Assembly (NCBI GenBank): GCA_002323895.1
Contig: DCQM01000145.1
Span: 1 to 7,726, forward strand
Origin: Akkermansiaceae bacterium UBA1518
GTDB lineage: Bacteria; Verrucomicrobiota; Verrucomicrobiia; Verrucomicrobiales; Akkermansiaceae
Length of the DNA stretch: 7,726 nucleotides
Reading direction: 5' to 3'
Every line of letters begins with the position of its first letter. The stretch's first letter is position 1. The translations under genes and the position numbers were made by a program. This document shows, piece after piece, positions 1 through 5,479 of the stretch. Below the pieces are notes generated by a model. The model was not told the origin of the DNA, did no database searches, and saw only the letters and a list, made by a program, of their open reading frames with translations.

Positions 1-18
1 TTCTAATCACCTGCGAGG

Positions 19-28
19 AAGGAGGTGA
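19..28 (+). promoter_or_regulatory. orphan Shine-Dalgarno-like sequence
   Basis: The stretch AAGGAGGTGA is a ten-base match to the complement of the usual 16S rRNA 3' end, so it would be a very strong ribosome-binding site. A TTG lies five bases downstream at 33 and an ATG thirteen bases downstream at 41, but both open only short, unrecognisable frames. It is far from the ATG of the large gene at 179. It could serve a short leader peptide or be a chance occurrence. Confidence 0.25.
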
Positions 29-117
29 AAAATTGTCACAATGTTCGACTGGATTCGGCTCATCCTCGAGCAAAGGCCATCAATCCCTTATTGGTTGGAA
101 TCACTCTCTAATTTCAT

Positions 118-151
118 TTGACACATTTTTCAACTGTATCACGCTTATTAT
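118..151 (+). promoter_or_regulatory. weak sigma70-like promoter candidate for the CotH gene
   Basis: A perfect TTGACA lies at 118-123 and a TATTAT at 146-151, followed by AT-rich DNA and the gene start at 179. The spacer between the boxes is 22 bases, well over the usual 16-18, so the two may not work as a pair. The TATTAT box alone is a fair -10 candidate and would give a leader of roughly 20 bases. Confidence 0.25.
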
Positions 152-178
152 ACACCTTTTTTAAAACCCTAATTCGTC

Positions 179-3100
179 ATGTTGTTCAACCGCTCGATTT
201 TTTCTTACCTTTTCTGGCTTTCCTTAACTCTTTTATCAAAGGCTGCCGTTTTGACAGACTTCGACGGAAATGGTCTCGAATACACTGAGGCAGCGTTCAG
301 AGGGGCTCCAATTGGTTCCGTCGTTAGAGGCGGTCCTTCCGGAAGCTATTACAAGCTGCTTAATAACGTAGGAGATGCAGGCAATAACATTGCATTCCCT
401 GCTACTGGAACTGCTGGATGGCAAACTGCTACCTTGTCTATGGACATTCGCGCGGGCAATATTGAAGCTGACGGCTTCGGTGTCGGTTTTGTTGATGTCG
501 TAACTCACGGGAATGATCTCGTCCGCCCTGGCACAGGTGGTTTTGGGGATGTTGAAGAGCGTTATCTTCTCTCCAATTCTGTTGGAGTTGGTTTCCGAAC
601 CTTTAATGGCACCAACGCTACTGTGAGCTACGATGGCCAGGAAAGCGCTGATGTTGCTTACGACTTGCCTGCTGATAAGTGGGTTCCTGTTGAGATCTCA
701 ATGGTTCGCAGCGGAGGTGGAGCAATCCTCAATGCTACACTCGATGGACAAAGTGTTTTCACTGACTACGTTCTTGATGGAGTGCCTGATAACTTCCGCA
801 TCCAGATTGGTGGCCGCACAGGTGGGGCATCTATGGATCTTGATATTGATAATGTATCGTTGGACGTCGAGATTTCTGAGCCCCCAGCTCCAATTGGCTT
901 AGTCATCAATGAATTTGTGGCTAGCAACGAGGACAGTTTTGAGGATGAAAATCTCGATAATCCCGATTGGATTGAACTCTATAATGGCCAGGATCAAAAT
1001 CAAAATCTCAGCGGATACTACCTCACTAACGATCCCCAGCAAAAGACTCTTTGGCGAATGCCAAGGGTGATTCTTTCGCCGTTTGATCATTTTGTAATAT
1101 TTGCCTCGGGAAAAGATCGGACTTCCACGGATGATTCGCTGCATACGAATTTTTCTCTTTCTAAAGAAGGCGGATACTTGGCCCTCATTGCGCCTGACGG
1201 GATAACGGTAGTTTCAGAGTTTAACTATTTGGAGCAGGCTCAGGATATTTCCTACGGAGCACTTGGTAACAATCGCTCTGTAGGTTATTTGGAGAATCCA
1301 ACCCCTGAGGGAATCAATGTTGGCTTGCAAGCCGCTGGTCCACCTGCCGAAGGGGTCAAGTTTGACCGTGCTGGTGGAACTTTCTCAGGCTCTGTAATCT
1401 TAGAGATTCTTCCCCCTTCTTCCCCAACCGCGCTGGTGCGATACACTACTGATGGCTCAATTCCAAATGCGACATCGCGCGTTTATTCGTCCCGTTTCAA
1501 TATCTCAGACACCACGACGGTTCGGGCACGAGTCTATGAAACGGGTCGACTGCCAGGCGAGGTCAAAAGCCGTACCTTCCTTGAGTTGGCGTCGAATGTC
1601 CGTAATTTTACTTCCAACCTCCCCATCGTGGTGGTTGATACCAACGGGGTTAATATCGATAGTTCAGGCCGGAGCTTTCAACCTGTTTACACAGTGGTAA
1701 TCGACCGGGACGAGCTCACCGGAATCGCCCGAATCAACGACTCTGAACCGAATTTCACGGGAAGGGGTGGAATGCATATCCGGGGGCAATCTTCTGCAGG
1801 ATTTCCTAAAAAACAATATGCTTGGGAGACATGGAATAATGAGGACGAGGACAAAAAAGTTTCAGTTTTAGGAATGCCAGCGGAGTCGGATTGGATTCTC
1901 TACGCTCCTTATTCGGATAAAACTCTCATGCGAAATGCCATCGTCTATGAAACCGCTCGAACTACTGGTGGTAGTTTTGGTGGGGTTAGAACTCAATACG
2001 TCGAGGTCTTTATGAATCGTAACCGCGGAACCGTGACCCTTAACGACTATCGTGGTGTTTACGTTTTGATGGAAAAAATTAAACGTGGTAAGGAGAGGGT
2101 CGATATTGAAAGGCTTGGTGATCGAACCGTTGATCCGAAACTCATTACTGGCGGATATATTTTCAAGAAAGATAAGGGTCCTTATAGTAGGGCGTGGAAC
2201 ACTTCAATCGAGAGGGTTCCACTTGATATGCATGAACCCGAGCGCCCAAACAGTGCTCAGTTTTTGTATCTTCGTAATTACGTGAATGAAATGGAGACGG
2301 CTCTTCATGGTGATTCTTTTGATGATCCTGACGAGGGATATCAAGCCTACATCGACCGCTTAAGTTTCATTGACTCACATCTCTACACTGAAGCGTTCAA
2401 GGATATCGATGGCTACCGAATAAGCACCTATTTTTCAAAATCACGGAATGGGAAAATACGTGCCCTTCCTGTCTGGGATTTTAATTTAGGACTTGGAAAT
2501 GCTAACTATCTTAACGGGCAAAACCCCCGAGGATGGTATTATCCACAAGTAGGAGGGAGTGATTATTACTGGTATGATACCCTCTTTACCGACAAAGAAT
2601 TTACTCTGGCTTACTGGGATCGGTTTTGGTTTTTACGACGAAGCTTACTTTCAACAAGTAACATGATGAGTATGATTGACCGTCACGATTACGAACTTGA
2701 TGGAAGTAGGGGGACTCCCAATGCCGTCACTCGGAATTTTGAAGAGTGGAATACGCTCGGAAGATATCTCTGGCCAAATGCTGACGGTTTTGCTTCTCGG
2801 CGGACCCACCAGGCTGAAGTTGATTGGATGAAGAACTGGCTTACGACGAGGCTTGATTGGATGGAAACTCAATCTCGTGGCACTAACGGAAACGCTCGAC
2901 CACCTGTCTTCAATAATTATGGGGGAGAGGTCCAATCAGGGTTTGATCTTGCGATAGGAGACCCAAACGGTTGGCCGGGTGCAAAGATTTACTATACCTT
3001 AGATGGCTCTGATCCTCGTCTCGGGAAAAGTCCATCAATCGCGCTTATTGAAGAGAATGCCCCTTGCGAGGTGCTTGTCCCTTCTACTATTAATGGAGGG

Positions 3101-4651
3101 AGTGACTTAACCCTTTCCGAGTGGACTTCCGTTGCTTCTCCTCCTAATATTGCCAGCTGGGATTCTGGGAATCAAGGGGTCGGCTACGAGAAAAGTTCAA
3201 GTAATTTTTATGATGATTACTTTAATTTGGACATCGAAAGCCAGATGGCTTCGAAAAATGGAAGCTGTTACATTCGAATCCCCTTTACGATATCATCACA
3301 AGCTGAACTTGATTCGTTAGAGGGCCTTACTTTAAAAATGCGCTACGATGATAGCTTCGTCGCATTCATAAATGGTAATGAAGTTGCTAGGGATTCTAAT
3401 GCTCCTCCTAATCTTGCTTGGGACTCAATTGCTGAGGGTTCTCACGATGATGAAGATGCAATCGAGTATGCTCCCTACACGATAGCGAGAGGAACAAATT
3501 TTTTAAAGGTAGGTCAAAATATCCTTGCTATCCAGGGACTTAATCGGGGAAGAGGTAGCAACGACGCCCTTTGGTCTTGCCTGCTATCCGCGAGCCGAGG
3601 AGGAGGTGATGAGGTTAGTGCTAACGCGCTCGTTTACTCTTCTACAATTGAATTGGACAAATCTGTTGACGTCCGTGCCCGAAGCTTTGATGGGTTTAAG
3701 TGGAGCCCTCTCAGTCAAGCCGGATTCGTCGTCAGTGCCGTCCCCGCGTCTGTTGAGAATCTAGTCATTTCAGAAATTCACTATCGCCCAGCTTCCCCCT
3801 CCGCCGCCGAAGCTAGTGCCGGGTTCGATAGTCGAGGAGATTTCGAATTTATTGAGCTCCTCAATATAGATCCTAATCAGGCCATCAATTTGGAGGGAAT
3901 TAGATTCACTGACGGAATTGACTTTGCCGGTTTTGATAGCGCTCTTCCGTTGGGAGCTCGTATTCTCGGACCTGGAGAGCGTACTCTCCTTGTGAATAAT
4001 CAAGCTGGTTTCGAATTGCGCCATGGATCTACAAATATTGCAGGAGAATTTGATGGATCTCTCAAAAATGGCGGGGAACAAATCGTTTTACTGGATGCAG
4101 GGGGCTTCCCGATTCGCGACTTTACGTATGGTGTTGATTTTCCTTGGCCTGAGGCGGCCGCCGATGGTTCGGGATTTTCACTTGTTCTAAATGCCCCAAT
4201 TTCAAATCCAGATCACAGTCAGCCAACCAGCTGGCGTGCGAGTGTTGGTCTCAACGGTAGTCCAGGTGGGGATGACTCAGTTCCCTTCACTGGAGTTGCT
4301 TCTGCGGATGAAGACGGAGACGGTTTTAATGCATTACTTGAGTATGCGCTCGGTTCCGACGACAAATCTGGTGGTTCGCTACCTTCTTTAATTTTGGAGA
4401 AAGAAGCGAGTGATGGATTAGACGACTTCTTTACAGTGTCGTTCAGGATCAATCTTGCGGCTGTTGGGCTTCAGTATTCATTGCAAGGAAGTAATGATTT
4501 GGAGAGTTGGACGAAGGAAGAGCAAATGATTCACGTCGCGACTGATCATAACGGCGATGGAACAGCCACCATGAAATTCAGATCTACTAATTCAGTTAAC
4601 GCTACCTCTGCTGAGAGATTTTACCGGATTCAGGTAAAGGGTCAGCAATAA
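179..4651 (+). CDS. secreted CotH kinase-like protein with lamin-tail and chitobiase-like domains
   Basis: This 1490-residue exported protein has a modular layout. Residues 1-22 form a signal peptide (hydrophobic core about 7-20, likely cleavage after S-K-A). Residues 24-230 resemble a laminin-G/concanavalin-type beta-sandwich, and about 240-358 form a lamin-tail domain (INEFVASN, DWIELYN). About 396-467 is a chitobiase C-terminal-like domain (RYTTDGSIP). About 500-890 is a CotH domain: RGQSSAGFPKKQY at 535, DWILYAPYSDKTLMRN at 571, GVYVLMEKIKRGKERVDI at 626, DGYR at 744 and PVWDFNLGLGN at 764. D744 and D767 probably match the catalytic and metal-binding aspartates of CotH kinases. A second chitobiase-like domain (YYTLDGSDP at 938) is split by a beta-sandwich insert. 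A second lamin-tail domain spans about 1194-1337, then comes an acidic DEDGDG segment at 1377 and a terminal beta module. CotH phosphorylates spore-coat proteins in Bacillus; the substrate here is unknown. The ATG has no clear ribosome-binding site but gives a clean signal peptide. I see no PEP-CTERM or LPXTG anchor. Family assignment is firm, function is not. Confidence 0.93.
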   Translation: MLFNRSIFSYLFWLSLTLLSKAAVLTDFDGNGLEYTEAAFRGAPIGSVVRGGPSGSYYKLLNNVGDAGNNIAFPATGTAGWQTATLSMDIRAGNIEADGFGVGFVDVVTHGNDLVRPGTGGFGDVEERYLLSNSVGVGFRTFNGTNATVSYDGQESADVAYDLPADKWVPVEISMVRSGGGAILNATLDGQSVFTDYVLDGVPDNFRIQIGGRTGGASMDLDIDNVSLDVEISEPPAPIGLVINEFVASNEDSFEDENLDNPDWIELYNGQDQNQNLSGYYLTNDPQQKTLWRMPRVILSPFDHFVIFASGKDRTSTDDSLHTNFSLSKEGGYLALIAPDGITVVSEFNYLEQAQDISYGALGNNRSVGYLENPTPEGINVGLQAAGPPAEGVKFDRAGGTFSGSVILEILPPSSPTALVRYTTDGSIPNATSRVYSSRFNISDTTTVRARVYETGRLPGEVKSRTFLELASNVRNFTSNLPIVVVDTNGVNIDSSGRSFQPVYTVVIDRDELTGIARINDSEPNFTGRGGMHIRGQSSAGFPKKQYAWETWNNEDEDKKVSVLGMPAESDWILYAPYSDKTLMRNAIVYETARTTGGSFGGVRTQYVEVFMNRNRGTVTLNDYRGVYVLMEKIKRGKERVDIERLGDRTVDPKLITGGYIFKKDKGPYSRAWNTSIERVPLDMHEPERPNSAQFLYLRNYVNEMETALHGDSFDDPDEGYQAYIDRLSFIDSHLYTEAFKDIDGYRISTYFSKSRNGKIRALPVWDFNLGLGNANYLNGQNPRGWYYPQVGGSDYYWYDTLFTDKEFTLAYWDRFWFLRRSLLSTSNMMSMIDRHDYELDGSRGTPNAVTRNFEEWNTLGRYLWPNADGFASRRTHQAEVDWMKNWLTTRLDWMETQSRGTNGNARPPVFNNYGGEVQSGFDLAIGDPNGWPGAKIYYTLDGSDPRLGKSPSIALIEENAPCEVLVPSTINGGSDLTLSEWTSVASPPNIASWDSGNQGVGYEKSSSNFYDDYFNLDIESQMASKNGSCYIRIPFTISSQAELDSLEGLTLKMRYDDSFVAFINGNEVARDSNAPPNLAWDSIAEGSHDDEDAIEYAPYTIARGTNFLKVGQNILAIQGLNRGRGSNDALWSCLLSASRGGGDEVSANALVYSSTIELDKSVDVRARSFDGFKWSPLSQAGFVVSAVPASVENLVISEIHYRPASPSAAEASAGFDSRGDFEFIELLNIDPNQAINLEGIRFTDGIDFAGFDSALPLGARILGPGERTLLVNNQAGFELRHGSTNIAGEFDGSLKNGGEQIVLLDAGGFPIRDFTYGVDFPWPEAAADGSGFSLVLNAPISNPDHSQPTSWRASVGLNGSPGGDDSVPFTGVASADEDGDGFNALLEYALGSDDKSGGSLPSLILEKEASDGLDDFFTVSFRINLAAVGLQYSLQGSNDLESWTKEEQMIHVATDHNGDGTATMKFRSTNSVNATSAERFYRIQVKGQQ

Positions 4652-4666
4652 TTAAATAATAAGTTG

Positions 4667-4680
4667 GTCAGCTAGCTGAC
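4667..4680. repeat. 14-bp perfect palindrome downstream of the CotH gene
   Basis: GTCAGCTAGCTGAC is a perfect 14-bp inverted repeat starting 16 bases after the TAA of the CotH gene. As RNA it could form a five-pair hairpin with a CTAG loop. It has no following T-run, so it is not a standard intrinsic terminator. It could be an operator for the small lipoprotein gene about 150 bases downstream, an mRNA 3'-end stabiliser, or chance. Confidence 0.3.
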
Positions 4681-4828
4681 AATCTTGGGCATCGTTAAAA
4701 TCAAATAAGGCTCGATCGTTTTACTTGTTGACGAGTCTGAGTTGGCTGTATTCCAAGTCGCTGCAAAGCTGGTGATTCAGAAGTTTGCGCTTGTCAGGAC
4801 CTGCGATGGTTTGTTCTCCTTGGGCGCT

Positions 4829-4963
4829 ATGAAAATTATATCTATCATTATGGCGTGTGCTAGCTTGGCCCTTTTCTCGAGTTGTACCTGCACTCAAGAG
4901 GCCTCTTGCTGTGGCGAGGGCGGGGAGTGTTGCAAAGATCACTCGGATCACTCGCACAAGTAA
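4829..4963 (+). CDS. small Cys/His-rich lipoprotein, putative metal binding
   Basis: The frame encodes 44 residues. MKIISIIMACASLALFSS is a short signal sequence leading to Cys19 in an FSSC lipobox, a form common in lipoproteins of Bacteroidota and Verrucomicrobiota. The mature part has only 26 residues, with C19, C21, the pairs C27-C28 and C34-C35, and a tail with H38, H41 and H43. Paired cysteines followed by spaced histidines suggest binding of a soft or borderline metal such as Cu, Zn or Ni, or of a redox partner; this is inference from composition. The frame stays open upstream to a TTG at 4742, but the 4829 ATG puts the charged n-region and lipobox in the right place, so I prefer it. 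No good ribosome-binding site is visible. A strong terminator begins 37 bases after the stop. The gene lies 177 bases after the CotH gene on the same strand, so co-transcription is possible. I do not recognise a named family. Confidence 0.72.
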   Translation: MKIISIIMACASLALFSSCTCTQEASCCGEGGECCKDHSDHSHK

Positions 4964-5000
4964 TTCCGGCCTAGCCAGCGGCGAGGTTTACATCGCTTTC

Positions 5001-5035
5001 AAACGTGTCTAGGGTTACCTTCGACACGTTTTTTT
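5001..5035 (+). terminator. intrinsic (rho-independent) terminator
   Basis: AAACGTGTC at 5001-5009 pairs perfectly with GACACGTTT at 5023-5031. An inner AGG/CCT pairing (5011-5013 with 5018-5020) can extend the stem around a GTTA loop. The stem runs into a T-run at 5029-5035. It lies 37 bases after the lipoprotein stop and should end that transcript, and that of the CotH gene if the two are joined. The opposite strand has only a very short T-run, so it acts mainly on +. Confidence 0.85.
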
Positions 5036-5096
5036 GGGTCTGGAATGAAGAAATTTAAGCTTGTGGGAGGAGTTTTCTAGGAGTTGGTTACTTCCC

Positions 5097-5240
5097 ATGA
5101 AATTTCTTCTTTTGCTGCCGATTATTGCTTCATGTTTTGTCAACGCCTCCTGTATCACTTTAAAGCTAGAGTTGGGTTGGAGTCACCACAACGATACAGA
5201 AAAGGAAGATCAAGCAACTGCTGAGATTCTTGATAAGTGA
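5097..5240 (+). CDS. possible small exported peptide (47 residues)
   Basis: An ATG-started frame of 47 codons begins MKFLLLLPIIASCFVNASC, with one lysine, a strongly hydrophobic core, and then either a signal peptidase I site (V-N-A) or a short lipobox-like IASC before Cys13. The mature part is polar and acidic with a His pair (GWSHHNDTEKEDQ). An AGGAG at 5079-5083 lies 13 bases before the ATG, somewhat far for a ribosome-binding site. The gene would start just after the terminator of the lipoprotein gene, so it would need its own promoter, and none is clear. No similarity is recognised. It could be a real secreted peptide, the remnant of a longer exported protein, or a chance frame. Confidence 0.35.
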   Translation: MKFLLLLPIIASCFVNASCITLKLELGWSHHNDTEKEDQATAEILDK

Positions 5241-5275
5241 AATTTAAATCGCTTTGAACAAAAACTAGGGAACTG

Positions 5276-5305
5276 CAAGACGGGCCATTATGTGCCCCAA
5301 TCTTG
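5276..5305. terminator. imperfect hairpin, possible terminator between convergent genes
   Basis: CAAGA (5276-5280) pairs with TCTTG (5301-5305), and GGGC (5282-5285) with GCCC (5294-5297), leaving a small asymmetric internal loop and an eight-base apical loop. Read on the minus strand, a TTTTT run follows about 11 bases after the stem (5260-5264 on +), which is farther than in a standard terminator. It lies about 175 bases beyond the end of the mannanase fusion gene and about 35 beyond the possible 47-codon gene, so it could serve either weakly. Confidence 0.25.
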
Positions 5306-5356
5306 GCTTAAGTTGACTTTTGATTGTGCGTTTTGGTCTCAACAAGGGGGGCTTAA

Positions 5357-5446
5357 TCACCAGTCGGTTTGCGACTTGCGCATCTCCTCTGCGTAGCGTT
5401 TCCCGAGGAGCCTCGTGCTTTTTGTGTCGAAATGCCAACGGTCCAT
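5357..5446 (-). CDS. very short ORF (29 residues) downstream of the mannanase fusion gene
   Basis: An ATG 33 bases after the TAA of the mannanase fusion gene, and in the same frame as it, opens 29 codons. They begin MDRWHFDTKSTR and continue LLGKRYAEEMRK, a basic, helix-prone composition that looks protein-like. AAAGGGG ends nine bases before the ATG and could act as a weak ribosome-binding site. It could be a translated tail cistron, a remnant of an older gene, or chance. The upstream protein already ends as its family normally does, so this is unlikely to be a missing C-terminus lost to a stop mutation. Function unknown. Confidence 0.2.
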   Translation of the reverse strand: MDRWHFDTKSTRLLGKRYAEEMRKSQTDW

Positions 5447-5479
5447 TGCGGTTAGCCCCTTTGAGATCAAAAGTGGGAG

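Larger units (their letters stand above)
1..178. other. 5' leader/intergenic region without a convincing gene
   Basis: No reading frame here resembles a known protein. One frame closes at 26-28 after eight codons and could be the tail of a gene upstream of the window, but nothing supports this. A 26-codon ORF (41-121, starting MFDWIRLILE) and a TTG-started frame (33-164) both follow a Shine-Dalgarno-like stretch; neither looks like a known peptide. The final 60 bases are AT-rich, as expected just upstream of a transcribed gene. Confidence 0.5.
4964..5479. other. sparsely coding region between the convergent genes
   Basis: These 516 bases separate the lipoprotein gene (+) from the end of the mannanase fusion gene (-). 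They hold one convincing intrinsic terminator (5001-5035), a possible 47-codon gene on + (5097-5240), an imperfect hairpin (5276-5305) and a 29-codon ORF on - (5357-5446). The part from about 5370 to 5460 looks richer in G and C than the AT-rich stretch before it. A + strand frame at 5320-5514 has unusual Arg/Ser/Cys composition and overlaps the mannanase gene end, so I read it as a shadow. No RNA gene or mobile element is evident. Confidence 0.55.

Noticed and set aside
3770..4081. 103-residue minus-strand frame inside the CotH gene
   Set aside because: It lies entirely opposite the second lamin-tail domain, whose sequence is clearly protein-like on +; the antisense product has no recognisable feature.
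4742..4828. N-terminal extension of the lipoprotein gene to an upstream TTG
   Set aside because: It would bury the signal sequence and lipobox 29 residues into the protein; the ATG at 4829 gives a normal lipoprotein start.
4681..4828. Possible riboswitch or structured leader before the lipoprotein gene
   Set aside because: Only short scattered complementary segments were found, with no recognisable riboswitch core and no terminator or ribosome-site sequestering helix.
4721..4957. 78-residue minus-strand frame opposite the lipoprotein gene
   Set aside because: It is antisense to the Cys-rich lipoprotein gene, which has a signal sequence, lipobox and downstream terminator; the minus frame shows no domain or signal.
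5045..5080. 11-codon frame MKKFKLVGGVF ending in TAG, possible broken start of an exported protein
   Set aside because: It looks like a signal-peptide beginning, but the frame after TAG does not continue as a plausible protein and it does not join the 5097 frame.
5404..5425. CGAGGAGCCTCG followed by TTTTT as a + strand terminator
   Set aside because: The stem is only four or five pairs with a minimal loop and the T-run is offset; there is no well-supported + gene ending nearby, and it falls inside the 29-codon minus frame.
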